From Bacillus fungorum (GTDB lineage: Bacteria; Bacillota; Bacilli; Bacillales; Bacillaceae_G), in contig NZ_NWUW01000001.1 in NCBI RefSeq assembly GCF_002746455.1, forward strand, positions 393,772-457,771: DNA of 64,000 nucleotides. The letters run 5' to 3'. Made by a program: the position numbers and the translations under genes. Positions 1 through 9,796 of the stretch are shown piece by piece. The notes beneath the pieces are model-generated. The model saw only the letters and a list, made by a program, of their open reading frames with translations, searched no databases and had not been told where the DNA came from. The stretch's first letter is position 1; every line of letters starts with the position of its first letter.

Positions 1-25
1 AAGCAGGGTGAGGGGGCGAAGTTTT

Positions 26-301
26 ATGCGTTCAGTGCAAGATGCATTATATAATTGGTTAACAATTAAAACAGTTGCCGAAGCACGTCCAGATGATAAT
101 GCAGCAAAAGAAACGTATTTACTATTTCAAAATATGATATATGAAGAGCACAAATTAAAGAATGTGGAAGTTGAAAAGAACGAAGAAATGTATTTGATTT
201 CATATGAAATGAATGGGGAACGAAAATCTGCACGGTTTCCATTAGAAGCTATTGATTGTTTCTTGGATCAAATGAATCGTGAACCTGAAAAATATAAATA
301 A
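26..301 (+). CDS. Small soluble protein of unknown function (91 aa)
   Basis: I do not recognise this protein. It is charged and soluble, with no signal peptide or membrane segment. The ATG at 26 is preferred over an in-frame GTG at 8 because GGTGAGGGGG at 7-16 sits at normal ribosome-binding distance from it. It lies upstream of and convergent to ylaI and shares a bidirectional terminator with it. It is not the membrane protein YlaH expected near here. Confidence 0.6.
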   Translation: MRSVQDALYNWLTIKTVAEARPDDNAAKETYLLFQNMIYEEHKLKNVEVEKNEEMYLISYEMNGERKSARFPLEAIDCFLDQMNREPEKYK

Positions 302-331
302 GTCCTTATCTATATGATTAAGGACTTATTT
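297..331. terminator. Bidirectional rho-independent terminator
   Basis: A 12-bp perfect stem (AATAAGTCCTTA paired with TAAGGACTTATT) is flanked by A and T runs, so it can stop both the upstream plus-strand gene and ylaI on the minus strand. Confidence 0.8.
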
Positions 332-336
332 ACATT

Positions 337-537
337 TTACCAATCGTCTTCGACTTTTTTATCACGATATAGTCGGAAGTTACCACTTGCATGACGTTCT
401 AGCGTACGTTCTGCAATTCGTTCCGAACATTCCATGCACATATATGTATGAATAGGGCGATTACGCAGTTTTTTTGCCGTAGGATTTTCATCATCTAACA
501 TATCTTTTTTATCACAAATCATACATTTGACTCTCAT
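337..537 (-). CDS. ylaI: YlaI, small zinc-ribbon-like protein
   Basis: This 66-residue protein has two CxxC pairs (CMIC at residues 5-8 and CMEC near 34-37), which suggests one bound zinc. The rest is basic and acidic without membrane segments. Length, motif and place upstream of the phoH-like gene match Bacillus YlaI (DUF2197). No function is established for the family. It is transcribed against its neighbours and ends at a shared bidirectional terminator. Confidence 0.8.
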   Translation of the reverse strand: MRVKCMICDKKDMLDDENPTAKKLRNRPIHTYMCMECSERIAERTLERHASGNFRLYRDKKVEDDW

Positions 538-682
538 TTCGTCACCTCAATACGAATTCTATCAATATAAGTATATCATGGAAGTATAATGTTTTTGAAT
601 AATAGCGGGAAAAAATAATATTTTCGCAATTCAAAAAATAAGTTATGATAAGGATATATTAAGTATATTTGGAGGTGGAAAT

Positions 683-1138
683 ATGGCGAATGTAGTAGAG
701 CCTACATTAACAGATGATTTAGTACAAATGTTACGTAAAGAGTGTATTGTTATGGTAGCAACAACAGATTTTGAAAAACAAGTTCCTAACGTAAGTGCTA
801 TTTCTTGGGTGTATGCAGTGAGTAAAACTAGTATTCGATTTGCGGTAGATCAACGTTCTCGTATTGTGGAAAATATACGGCATAGTACTGGGGTGGTATT
901 GACTATAATGGCGAATGAATCCGTATTTTCCATAAGTGGTGCAGGCGAAATTTTGACTGATAGAATGGAAGGCATTCCTCTAAAATTAACTGTAATAGAA
1001 GTAAATGTACAAGAAGTACGTGATGTTATGTTTTATGGTGCAAAACTTGCAACTGAACCAACATATGAAAAAACATATGATCTTCGGGCAGCAAAAAAGC
1101 TCGATAACCAAGTGTTAGTAGGAATGAAAGAATTATAA
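683..1138 (+). CDS. Pyridoxamine 5'-phosphate oxidase-fold protein
   Basis: The 151-residue protein has the pattern of small flavin-binding split-barrel proteins: an N-terminal helix, a strand with VATTDF, an NVSAISW segment, then SRIVENIR and a glycine-containing GAGEIL strand. Such proteins bind FMN or related cofactors, but the substrate cannot be told from sequence. GGAGGTGG lies just ahead of the ATG. It sits alone between ylaI and the phoH-like gene. Confidence 0.65.
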   Translation: MANVVEPTLTDDLVQMLRKECIVMVATTDFEKQVPNVSAISWVYAVSKTSIRFAVDQRSRIVENIRHSTGVVLTIMANESVFSISGAGEILTDRMEGIPLKLTVIEVNVQEVRDVMFYGAKLATEPTYEKTYDLRAAKKLDNQVLVGMKEL

Positions 1139-1384
1139 ATGCGATAAATAGGAAAGCCAGTTAGTAACTTTTGTAATTAGTTATTGTGATTTTATGTTAA
1201 TAATTATAATTAAAAGTAATATATTGAATAGAAATGAATAAAAAATAAATAAAAGGTTTAATGGCTATACATTTCGATTCTACCTCGTTTATACGGTACA
1301 TATAATTATAACAATGGTTCGTCCATATTTTCTGGATGAAACCCTTGTTCTACAAATTTAAAAGTGGAGTCAGGGGGTAACAGG

Positions 1385-2713
1385 TTGGATAAAATTTATG
1401 TGTTAGATACGAATGTACTTTTGCAGGATCCTTTATCTATTTTTTCATTTGAAACCAATGAAGTAGTGATTCCAGCAGTTGTATTAGAAGAGGTGGATTC
1501 GAAAAAACGTTATATGGATGAAGTAGGACGAAACGCTCGTTATGTATCTAAGTTAATAGACAAATTTCGTGAAATAGGAAAGCTGCATGAAAGTATTCCG
1601 CTAGAAAACGGCGGTACATTTCGTATTGAATTAAATCATCGTTCATTTGTTCAACTACAAGATATTTTTGTAGAAAAAACAAATGATAATCGAATTTTAG
1701 CTGTAGCAAAAAATCTATCTTTAGAAGAACAAGAAAAAGAGGACGGGAAGTCTGTTATTTTAGTAAGTAAAGACGTGCTCGTAAGGGTAAAAGCTGATGC
1801 GATTGGTTTGAAGGCGGAAGATTATTTAAGTGATCGTGTAATTGAAGTAGATAATATATATTCAGGATTTTTAGAAGGATATATATCAAAAGAGCAATTA
1901 GATTATTTTTATGAAAAAGGCGAATTGCCTTTATCCGAAATTGCAAATCATCCTTTTTATCCAAATCAATTTGTAGTAATGAAAGATGCATTAGGAGGAT
2001 CTAGTTCAGCACTTGGCATTGTTGATCACTTAGGTAAGAAGGTAAAGAAACTTATTTTTCACAATGAACAAGTATGGGGAATACGACCACGAAATGTACA
2101 GCAAATTATGGGATTAGAATTGTTGCTTCGTGAAGATATTCCGCTAGTAACATTAACGGGGAAAGCTGGTACAGGAAAAACATTACTAGCTTTAGCTTCG
2201 GGGCTCATGCAAACGGAAGATTTAGGACTATATAAAAAACTACTCGTTGCAAGGCCAATTGTTCCAGTCGGAAAAGATATCGGTTATTTACCAGGAGAAA
2301 AAGAAGAAAAGTTAAGACCGTGGATGCAACCGATTTTTGATAATCTAGAGTATTTATTTAATACGAAAAAGCCAGGAGAGTTAGATGCTATTTTAGCTGG
2401 AATGGGTTCGATTGAAGTAGAGGCTCTTACTTATATACGCGGAAGAAGTATTCCAGATCAGTTCATTATAATTGACGAAGCACAAAATTTAACGAAGCAT
2501 GAAGTGAAAACGATACTAACAAGGGTAGGAGAAAAAAGTAAAATCGTATTAATGGGCGATCCTCAGCAAATTGATCATCCGTATTTGGATGAGTATAATA
2601 ACGGTTTAACATATGTTGTAGAGAAGTTCAAAGAACAACGTATTAGTGGTCATGTAAAATTTGTTAAAGGGGAGCGATCTAATTTAGCTCAACTAGCAGC
2701 AGATTTATTATAA
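1385..2713 (+). CDS. ylaK: PhoH family ATPase with N-terminal PIN domain (YlaK)
   Basis: The N-terminal half is a PIN-type nuclease domain (VLDTNVLLQDP near residues 5-15, later DNRILAVA). The C-terminal half is a PhoH ATPase with Walker A GKAGTGKT and Walker B FIIIDEAQN. PIN-PhoH proteins are thought to combine RNA cleavage with helicase-like ATP use. I prefer the TTG at 1385, seven codons inside an upstream GTG, because AGGGGGT at 1372-1378 has the right spacing and the protein then begins at the PIN strand. The 442-residue length is normal for the family. Confidence 0.85.
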   Translation: MDKIYVLDTNVLLQDPLSIFSFETNEVVIPAVVLEEVDSKKRYMDEVGRNARYVSKLIDKFREIGKLHESIPLENGGTFRIELNHRSFVQLQDIFVEKTNDNRILAVAKNLSLEEQEKEDGKSVILVSKDVLVRVKADAIGLKAEDYLSDRVIEVDNIYSGFLEGYISKEQLDYFYEKGELPLSEIANHPFYPNQFVVMKDALGGSSSALGIVDHLGKKVKKLIFHNEQVWGIRPRNVQQIMGLELLLREDIPLVTLTGKAGTGKTLLALASGLMQTEDLGLYKKLLVARPIVPVGKDIGYLPGEKEEKLRPWMQPIFDNLEYLFNTKKPGELDAILAGMGSIEVEALTYIRGRSIPDQFIIIDEAQNLTKHEVKTILTRVGEKSKIVLMGDPQQIDHPYLDEYNNGLTYVVEKFKEQRISGHVKFVKGERSNLAQLAADLL

Positions 2714-2714
2714 A

Positions 2715-2742
2715 AGGAGTGAGCCGAGGCTCACTCCTTTTT
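2715..2742. terminator. Terminator of ylaK
   Basis: A ten-bp stem AGGAGTGAGC / GCTCACTCCT is followed by five T residues. It lies between convergent ylaK and ylaL. Confidence 0.8.
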
Positions 2743-2758
2743 CTTCCAAGTATACACT

Positions 2759-3256
2759 TTAAATCATTGTAAATTTACGGATGTTACGGATTGGATTTTG
2801 TCTATTAGATCCATCATTGTAATATAGATGAACAGGTCCATCCTCTTTTAATGGTTTTCCTTCTTTTGAAAAACCAAGAATAGCATTTTTGACAGTTTCT
2901 AATGGAAGCGTTATTGTATGGTCTACTGTTTCGATCTCGACTTGCGTAGCGTCCTCTAAAATTTCGGCGTTAGCAAGAAATGGATGAAATGGTATACCAA
3001 ATGTCCCAGTAATCAGTTGTTCTTTTTTATATTTCTTTACACTTTGCTGTATTGGCGGGAAGGCAGCACCATCACGGATTTCACGATCCCAATGTTCTGA
3101 AGTGTTTTTTAAGTAAGCTTCTAGTTCAGACGTGTTTTCTCTCGTTTCATCAAAGTAAGTTGTCAAATCTACTTTTCGATCATCAAAGATCCAAACGGTT
3201 GGATCAATAGTGATTGGAAAACGAACTTTTCCATTAATAAATAAAATTTCGCTCAT
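2759..3256 (-). CDS. ylaL: YlaL-like conserved protein
   Basis: This 165-residue soluble protein fills the slot between ylaK and ylaN, where Bacillus species carry ylaL on the opposite strand. The symbol rests mainly on that position. The sequence has an alternating strand-like pattern, an aromatic TVWIFDDRKVD segment near residues 20-30 and no signal peptide. No catalytic motif is evident and I know of no assigned function. Confidence 0.6.
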   Translation of the reverse strand: MSEILFINGKVRFPITIDPTVWIFDDRKVDLTTYFDETRENTSELEAYLKNTSEHWDREIRDGAAFPPIQQSVKKYKKEQLITGTFGIPFHPFLANAEILEDATQVEIETVDHTITLPLETVKNAILGFSKEGKPLKEDGPVHLYYNDGSNRQNPIRNIRKFTMI

Positions 3257-3406
3257 TGTGGTTCCCCCATTTGTGTTATACTCCCACTTTTCAGTATAAT
3301 AGTATTAGACACGGTTGTCACAAAAAATGTTTCTATTGCAATTTATTAAAACTATCGCTAATATTAATAGATAGGAGAGAGTAGGACGGAAACGGAGGGA
3401 ATCAAT

Positions 3407-3694
3407 TTGGCGTCTGAGACAGTATCAAATCATCAGGAAAAGGCACTAGCCCTTCTACAAGCGGATGCGGAGAAGATTTTAAGACTTATTAAGGTGCAAA
3501 TGGACCATCTTACAATGCCGCAATGTCCATTATATGAAGAAGTGTTAGACACGCAAATGTTTGGACTATCCCGCGAGGTCGATTTTGCAGTTCGCCTTGG
3601 TCTTATTGCAGAAGAACAAGGGAAGGCAATGTTAGGAGAGCTTGAACGTGAGTTATCTGCACTTCATGAAGCATTTACAAACAAACAACAATAA
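3407..3694 (+). CDS. ylaN: YlaN, Fur-modulating iron(II)-binding protein family
   Basis: The 95-residue all-helical protein has the size and sequence style of the YlaN/UPF0358 family, including a [28 protein letters not shown] core. In Firmicutes YlaN is needed under iron limitation and acts on the Fur repressor. That role is family knowledge, not visible here. Translation starts at TTG, with CGGAGGGA at 3393-3400 as ribosome-binding site. Confidence 0.85.
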
Positions 3695-3711
3695 CGGGTT
3701 CAAATAAGGGG

Positions 3712-3740
3712 GCTCAAACTGAAAAAGTTTGGGCTTTTTA
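3712..3740 (+). terminator. Terminator of ylaN
   Basis: GCTCAAACT pairs with AGTTTGGGC across a GAAAA loop, followed by five T residues. Confidence 0.75.
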
Positions 3741-3819
3741 TTTGTATAATAAAGCAGGAAGAATCAATGTACATATGGAATACAACAATAATTAAATTGG
3801 AACAGAGAGAGGAAATGAA

Positions 3820-5001
3820 ATGAAAAGAGTATGGAAATCAATGGATTATTCATTATTACTTCCTCTTGTTATCTTATGTGTGTTGGGAGTTATAATGGTA
3901 TATAGTTCTAGTTCCATTGTCGCGATTTCATCGAAATATAACTGGCCAGCAGATTACTTTTTTAAAAAACAATTAGTTGCTCTTGCTATTGGAACGGTAA
4001 TGCTTGTGATTGTCGTTATAATCCCTTACAAATTGTGGAGGAAAAAAATAGTTCTTACAGCAATGGGGTTAGGGAGTATCGGCTTACTAACAGCAGCTTT
4101 CCTTTTCGGTAAGGTAATCAATGGTGCAAAAGGGTGGATACTAGGTATACAACCAGCTGAGTTTGTAAAAATAGCAGTTATTATTACGCTAGCAAGTTTT
4201 TTTGCTAAGAAACAAGAGAGGCAAACCCCTTTTTTCCAAGGGATAATACCTCCCCTATTTGTTGTCGGTGGATCGATGGTATTAATTTTATTACAAAATG
4301 ACTTAGGGACTGACATATTAATAGGTGGAACAGTGTTAATTATGTTCTTCTGTTCAGGAGTTAATGTTAACTTGTGGATAAAAAGATTTTTATTAACATC
4401 TGTCGTGTGGATTCCGGCGTTGTATTTTATCGGAAATTATAAATTAAGTGACTACCAAAAAGCTCGATTTTCAGTTTTTCTTGATCCATTTAGTGATCCG
4501 CAAAAGGATGGATTTCAATTAATAAATTCATTTATTGGAATTGCCTCAGGTGGGTTAAATGGTAGAGGATTAGGAAATAGTATACAAAAGTATGGCTACT
4601 TACCAGAGCCACAAACGGATTTTATTATGGCGATTATATCTGAAGAACTAGGTTTTGTAGGTGTAGCTATCATTTTAATCTGTTTATTACTTATTATTAT
4701 TCGCTCGTTTAGAGTGGCACAAAAGTGTAAAGACCCATTTGGAAGTTTAATTGCGATTGGAATTGCAAGTTTAATTGGAATACAAACTTTTGTTAATGTT
4801 GGTGGTATGTCTGGATTAATACCGCTTACAGGAGTACCTTTACCGTTTATTAGTTATGGTGGTAGTTCCTTATTGGCTAATCTAATCGCGATGGGTATAT
4901 TATTAAATATTGCTAGTCATGTAAAACGACAAGAGAAACAACAAAATGAGATAACGAAAGAAAGAGAGCAAGATGGACCACGTCTTGTAGTTGTAAAATA
5001 A
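3820..5001 (+). CDS. ftsW: FtsW, SEDS-family peptidoglycan glycosyltransferase
   Basis: FtsW polymerises lipid II into glycan strands at the division septum, working with a class B penicillin-binding protein. The 393-residue protein has about ten membrane segments and family motifs: NGAKGWI near 107-113, QPAEFVK near 117-123, the GLGNSIQKYGYLPE loop and the C-terminal VPLPFISYGGSS signature. A cytoplasmic charged tail follows. AGAGAGG precedes the ATG. Position between ylaN and pycA identifies it as FtsW, not the related RodA or SpoVE. Confidence 0.9.
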   Translation: MKRVWKSMDYSLLLPLVILCVLGVIMVYSSSSIVAISSKYNWPADYFFKKQLVALAIGTVMLVIVVIIPYKLWRKKIVLTAMGLGSIGLLTAAFLFGKVINGAKGWILGIQPAEFVKIAVIITLASFFAKKQERQTPFFQGIIPPLFVVGGSMVLILLQNDLGTDILIGGTVLIMFFCSGVNVNLWIKRFLLTSVVWIPALYFIGNYKLSDYQKARFSVFLDPFSDPQKDGFQLINSFIGIASGGLNGRGLGNSIQKYGYLPEPQTDFIMAIISEELGFVGVAIILICLLLIIIRSFRVAQKCKDPFGSLIAIGIASLIGIQTFVNVGGMSGLIPLTGVPLPFISYGGSSLLANLIAMGILLNIASHVKRQEKQQNEITKEREQDGPRLVVVK

Positions 5002-5041
5002 AAAACACATTGTGCTTTAGAGCGCGATGTGTTTTTTATTT
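5001..5041 (+). terminator. Terminator of ftsW
   Basis: AAAAACACAT pairs with ATGTGTTTTT around an inner GCT/AGC stem and ends in a T run. Confidence 0.75.
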
Positions 5042-5087
5042 TAGAAAGGTTAAATATGATGTATTAATTGGCTGTGATAGCAAAAAA

Positions 5088-5115
5088 TATATCACATTTA
5101 ATTAAATGTGATATA
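5088..5115. repeat. 28-bp perfect palindrome in the ftsW-pycA gap
   Basis: The sequence from 5088 to 5115 equals its own reverse complement, centred on TTAATTAA with outer arms TATATCACAT. There is no T run, so it is more likely a protein-binding site than a terminator. The remaining 5042-5332 gap holds AT-rich promoter-like DNA (TATACT near 5150, TATAAT near 5242) and an AGAGGGGG site ahead of pycA. Confidence 0.6.
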
Positions 5116-5332
5116 CAATTAAGTTGTTAGAAAAGGAATAGTTATGCTATACTATTTTTGTGAAACAAATTGATCAGAAAACTTATCATTTGTTAAAAAA
5201 TAAGGTATGATGGATAAAAATAAAGTGAAGCTTTCTAAGTATAATATAATGTAGAAAGTGAAGAACTTCACGCTCTTTATGGTGTGTATATATTTTATCT
5301 CTAGAGTGGTAGGAAAGTAGAGGGGGAAAATC

Positions 5333-8300
5333 ATGACAAAGCTGCAACGTATTCAAAAAGTATTGGTAGCTAACCGTGGAGAGATTGCAATTCGTGTGTT
5401 TCGAGCTTGTTCGGAACTTGGATTAAAAACAGTTGCAATCTATTCTAAAGAGGATAGTGGTTCTTATCATCGTTATAAAGCCGATGAGTCCTATTTAGTT
5501 GGGGAAGGGAAAAAGCCAATTGATGCTTATCTAGATATTGAGGGCATTATTGAGATTGCGAAAAGTAATCATGTAGATGCAATCCACCCTGGATATGGTT
5601 TCTTGTCAGAAAATATTCAATTCGCAAAACGTTGTGAAGAAGAAGGAATTATCTTTATCGGTCCAAAGAGTAAGCATTTAGATATGTTTGGAGATAAAGT
5701 GAAAGCAAGAACACAAGCGCAGCTAGCACAAATTCCAGTTATTCCTGGTAGTGATGGTCCAGTAGATTCAATAGAAGAAGTCGAAGAATTTGCTGAAAAG
5801 TATGATTACCCGATTATTATTAAAGCTTCCCTTGGCGGTGGCGGTCGTGGTATGCGTATTGTACGAACTAGTGAAGAATTAAGAGAATCGTATAATAGAG
5901 CAAAGTCAGAAGCAAAAGCAGCCTTTGGTAATGATGAAGTATACGTAGAAAAATTCGTTGAAAAACCTAAACATATAGAAGTTCAAATTTTAGCAGATGA
6001 AGAGGGCAATGTTGTTCATTTATACGAGCGAGACTGTTCTGTACAACGCCGCCATCAAAAAGTAGTAGAAATTGCACCTAGTGTGTCGCTTTCAGATGAT
6101 TTGCGTCAGCGTATTTGTGATGCCGCTGTTAAGTTAACGAAAAATGTAAATTATTTAAACGCAGGAACAGTTGAATTCCTTGTAAAAGATGATAATTTCT
6201 ATTTCATTGAAGTAAATCCACGTGTTCAAGTAGAACATACGATTACAGAAATGATTACAGGGGTAGATATCGTTCAATCACAAATTTTAATAGCTGATGG
6301 ACATGCATTACATAGTAAAATGGTAGGCGTTCCGAAGCAAGAGGAAGTTGTTGTGCATGGATTTGCAATCCAATCTCGTGTAACGACTGAAGATCCACTA
6401 AATAATTTCATGCCGGATACAGGGAAAATTATGGCATACCGATCAGGTGGGGGCTTTGGAGTTCGTCTTGATACAGGTAATAGTTTCCAAGGCGCTGTTA
6501 TTACACCGTACTATGATTCTTTACTTGTAAAAGTTACAACATGGGCGCTTACTTTTGAACAAGCTGCTGCAAAAATGGAACGTAACTTAAAAGAATTCCG
6601 TATTCGTGGTATTAAAACAAATATTCCATTCCTAGAGAATGTAGTAAAACATAAAAACTTCTTATCAGGGGAATATGATACTTCATTTATTGATGCGTCA
6701 CCTGAACTATTCTTGTTCCCGAAACGTAAAGACCGCGGAACGAAAATGTTAAATTACATTGGGACAGTAACAGTAAATGGCTTCCCAGGAGTAGGGAAAA
6801 AAGAGAAACCAATTTTCCCAGATGCTCGTATACCGAATGTATTACATTCAGAGCCGATTCAAAATGGAACGAAACAAATTTTGGATGAGCGTGGAGCAGA
6901 TGGATTAGTAAAATGGGTACAAGATCAAAAACGTGTACTTTTAACGGATACAACATTCCGTGATGCGCATCAGTCATTACTTGCGACGCGTATTCGTACA
7001 AAAGATTTGCATCAAATTGCAGAGCCGACAGTGAGAATGTTACCGAACTTATTCTCAGCGGAAATGTGGGGCGGTGCAACGTTTGATGTTGCATATCGTT
7101 TCTTAAAAGAAGATCCATGGGAACGATTACTAGATCTTCGTGAAAAAATGCCAAACGTTTTATTCCAAATGTTACTTCGTTCTTCAAACGCAGTTGGTTA
7201 TAAAAACTATCCCGATAATTTAATTCAAAAGTTTGTGGAATGTTCTGCTCAAGCTGGAATTGATGTGTTCCGTATTTTTGATAGCTTAAACTGGGTAGAA
7301 GGTATGAGAGTTGCAATTGATGCTGTACGAGATACTGGTAAAATTGCAGAAGCAACTATGTGCTACACAGGAGATATTCATGATCCGTTACGTAGTAAAT
7401 ATGATTTGAATTACTATAAAAACTTAGCAAAAGAGTTAGAAGCATCAGGTGCTCACATTTTAGGCATTAAAGATATGGCTGGCTTACTAAAACCGAATGC
7501 AGCATATGATTTAGTTTCAGCATTAAAAGAGACGGTATCGATTCCGATTCACTTGCACACACATGATACGAGTGGGAATGGTATATTAACGTATACGAAA
7601 GCGATTGAAGCAGGTGTTGATATTGTCGATGTAGCAGTAAGCTCTATGGCTGGTCAAACGTCACAACCAAGTGCGAACACGCTATACTATGCGTTAGGTG
7701 GAAACGAAAGACAGCCAGACGTTAATATAGATTCATTAGAAAAACTATCTCATTACTGGGAAGATGTACGTAAATACTATGCACCGTTTGAAAGTGGTAT
7801 GAATGCTCCTCATACAGAGGTATATATGCACGAAATGCCAGGCGGACAATATAGCAATTTACAACAACAAGCGAAAGCGGTTGGTTTAGGAGATCGCTTC
7901 GATGAAGTAAAAGTAATGTACCGACGTGTGAATGACATGTTTGGTGACATCGTTAAAGTAACGCCATCATCTAAAGTTGTAGGTGATATGGCATTATTTA
8001 TGGTTCAAAATCACTTAACAGAACAAGATGTTTTAGAGCGTGGGCATGCTATGGACTTCCCAGGATCTGTTGTTGAAATGTTCTCAGGAGATTTAGGACA
8101 ACCATATGGTGGTTTCCCGAAAAAGTTACAAGAAATTATTTTAAAAGGGAAAGAACCATTAACAGTAAGACCGGGTGAATTATTAGAGCCGATAGATTTT
8201 GACGCGTTAAAAGAAGAGCTATTCCATAAACTTGGACGCGAAGTGACGATTTTTGATGTCGTTGCATATGCATTATATCCAAAAGTATTTATGGATTATG

Positions 8301-8779
8301 AAAAAGTTGCTGAGCTTTATGGAAATGTATCTGTGCTTGATACACCGACATTCTTCTATGGCATGAGACTTGGTGAAGAAATCGATGTGGAAATTGAACA
8401 AGGTAAAACGTTGATGGTTAAACTAGTATCAATTGGAGAGCCTCAGTCAGATGGAAATCGTGTTCTTTACTTGGAGTTTAACGGTCAACCACGTGAGATT
8501 GTTGTGAAAGACGAAAGTGTGAAAGCGACAGTTGCACAACGCGTGAAAGGAAACCGTGAAAATCCAAACCACATTAGCGCAACAATGCCAGGAACGGTTA
8601 TTAAAGTAGTTGTAAAAGAAGGCGATGAAGTGAAAAAAGGCGATTCTATGGCAATTACAGAAGCGATGAAAATGGAAACGACAGTTCAAGCACCGTTCAA
8701 TGGTAAAGTGAAAAAAGTATATGTTAACGATGGAGATGCAATTCAAACGGGTGACTTACTCATTGAATTAGATCACTAA
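5333..8779 (+). CDS. pycA: Pyruvate carboxylase
   Basis: This biotin enzyme carboxylates pyruvate to oxaloacetate using ATP and bicarbonate, refilling the TCA cycle. The 1148 residues carry the full domain order: biotin carboxylase (KVLVANRGEIAIR near the start, glycine-rich GGGGRGM, then EVNPRVQVEHT), the carboxyltransferase barrel (LLTDTTFRDAHQSLLATR near 535-550, conserved HLHTHDT) and a C-terminal biotinyl domain with EAMKMET, whose lysine takes biotin. It is monocistronic, with its own terminator and a long leader. Confidence 0.97.
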   Translation: MTKLQRIQKVLVANRGEIAIRVFRACSELGLKTVAIYSKEDSGSYHRYKADESYLVGEGKKPIDAYLDIEGIIEIAKSNHVDAIHPGYGFLSENIQFAKRCEEEGIIFIGPKSKHLDMFGDKVKARTQAQLAQIPVIPGSDGPVDSIEEVEEFAEKYDYPIIIKASLGGGGRGMRIVRTSEELRESYNRAKSEAKAAFGNDEVYVEKFVEKPKHIEVQILADEEGNVVHLYERDCSVQRRHQKVVEIAPSVSLSDDLRQRICDAAVKLTKNVNYLNAGTVEFLVKDDNFYFIEVNPRVQVEHTITEMITGVDIVQSQILIADGHALHSKMVGVPKQEEVVVHGFAIQSRVTTEDPLNNFMPDTGKIMAYRSGGGFGVRLDTGNSFQGAVITPYYDSLLVKVTTWALTFEQAAAKMERNLKEFRIRGIKTNIPFLENVVKHKNFLSGEYDTSFIDASPELFLFPKRKDRGTKMLNYIGTVTVNGFPGVGKKEKPIFPDARIPNVLHSEPIQNGTKQILDERGADGLVKWVQDQKRVLLTDTTFRDAHQSLLATRIRTKDLHQIAEPTVRMLPNLFSAEMWGGATFDVAYRFLKEDPWERLLDLREKMPNVLFQMLLRSSNAVGYKNYPDNLIQKFVECSAQAGIDVFRIFDSLNWVEGMRVAIDAVRDTGKIAEATMCYTGDIHDPLRSKYDLNYYKNLAKELEASGAHILGIKDMAGLLKPNAAYDLVSALKETVSIPIHLHTHDTSGNGILTYTKAIEAGVDIVDVAVSSMAGQTSQPSANTLYYALGGNERQPDVNIDSLEKLSHYWEDVRKYYAPFESGMNAPHTEVYMHEMPGGQYSNLQQQAKAVGLGDRFDEVKVMYRRVNDMFGDIVKVTPSSKVVGDMALFMVQNHLTEQDVLERGHAMDFPGSVVEMFSGDLGQPYGGFPKKLQEIILKGKEPLTVRPGELLEPIDFDALKEELFHKLGREVTIFDVVAYALYPKVFMDYEKVAELYGNVSVLDTPTFFYGMRLGEEIDVEIEQGKTLMVKLVSIGEPQSDGNRVLYLEFNGQPREIVVKDESVKATVAQRVKGNRENPNHISATMPGTVIKVVVKEGDEVKKGDSMAITEAMKMETTVQAPFNGKVKKVYVNDGDAIQTGDLLIELDH

Positions 8780-8787
8780 AATAGAAA

Positions 8788-8814
8788 AGAGCTGTGTAAA
8801 TACAGCTCTTTTTC
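8788..8814 (+). terminator. Terminator of pycA
   Basis: AGAGCTGT pairs with ACAGCTCT and is followed by TTTTT. Confidence 0.8.
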
Positions 8815-8823
8815 CTTATTGCC

Positions 8824-8855
8824 AAAAAAATCCCTTGCCAATTCGGTAAGGGATT
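8824..8855 (-). terminator. Terminator of ctaA
   Basis: Read on the minus strand, AATCCCTTACC pairs with GGCAAGGGATT and runs into a T tract. It is separate from the adjacent pycA terminator. Confidence 0.75.
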
Positions 8856-8860
8856 TTCAT

Positions 8861-9796
8861 TTATTTTGTTTGTTTAGAAGTGGATGCAGCTTCTTTTGCA
8901 TTCACTTTACTTCTTGTACCTAACATAACTAAATAGCATAGTACAGCAAACAAGCAAGAAATGAATAGTGAATGCAATAATGCCATTGCTAAACTAGCAT
9001 TTGTAAATACGACTAAAATTCCTACTATAGCTTGAAGTGTAACAAGGATAAATGAAATGATCCATCCCCAGTATACGACAGGCTGCTGCTTGTAATGGCG
9101 AATAGCGAGAATCATCGCGTATAATATCCAAGCGAAAATTAACATCGCTGCAACTCTATGTCCCATTTGAACCCATTCATGTAGTTGAGTTGGCATAGGT
9201 CTATTTTTGCTACATAAAGGAAAGTCTGGACAGGCTAAGCTAGCTCGTTCGTGACGTACTAAAGCCCCTGTGTAGACGACAATATAACTGTAAATTGTTA
9301 CACCATAAATATGAAATTTCATTTTTTTGTCCATAATAAGTGAACGTGCATCAAATTTTTGGTCAATTTCAAAGATAAGACACGTTAATAAAATGACAGA
9401 AGCAAATGAAATTAAGGAAATACCGAAATGGATAGCAAGTACAGCTGGCATTTGCCCCCAGACAACCGCTGCGGCTCCCATTAATGCTTGTGCAACTAAA
9501 AATACGAAGGATAAAATTGCTAACGTTTTTGTTTCGCGCACATGTTTATAATATTTCCAGGACAAAATACAAAGGAGAGTGACAAGAATTCCTGCTGATC
9601 CTGATGTAAGGCGATGACTTAGTTCAATAATAGTTTCCATTGATAAATTAGATGGAACAAATTCACCGTTACAAAGTGGCCATGATTTACCGCACCCTTG
9701 GCCAGAACCTGTTTTTGTAACTAAGGCGCCTCCTAATAAAACTATTAATAAATCAAGACTCGTAATGACTGCTAACCATTTAATAAAGCGTTGCAA
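8861..9796 (-). CDS. ctaA: Heme A synthase CtaA
   Basis: CtaA oxidises the C8 methyl of heme O to the formyl group of heme A, the cofactor of the caa3 and aa3 oxidases. The 311-residue protein has about eight membrane segments, an early [21 protein letters not shown] loop with its cysteine pair, the ELSHRLTSG heme-ligand helix, a second cysteine pair (CPDFPLC) and a second histidine helix (MGHRVAAM). It diverges from ctaB across a 500-bp control region. Confidence 0.93.
   Translation of the reverse strand: MQRFIKWLAVITSLDLLIVLLGGALVTKTGSGQGCGKSWPLCNGEFVPSNLSMETIIELSHRLTSGSAGILVTLLCILSWKYYKHVRETKTLAILSFVFLVAQALMGAAAVVWGQMPAVLAIHFGISLISFASVILLTCLIFEIDQKFDARSLIMDKKMKFHIYGVTIYSYIVVYTGALVRHERASLACPDFPLCSKNRPMPTQLHEWVQMGHRVAAMLIFAWILYAMILAIRHYKQQPVVYWGWIISFILVTLQAIVGILVVFTNASLAMALLHSLFISCLFAVLCYLVMLGTRSKVNAKEAASTSKQTK

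Noticed and set aside
799..1138. Considered the FMN-barrel protein as YlaL
   Set aside because: The slot between ylaK and ylaN is filled by the minus-strand gene at 2759, which is the better YlaL candidate by position.
6687..7355. 222-codon minus-strand frame inside pycA
   Set aside because: It is a shadow of the pyruvate carboxylase gene, with leucine- and histidine-rich sequence and no start signal.
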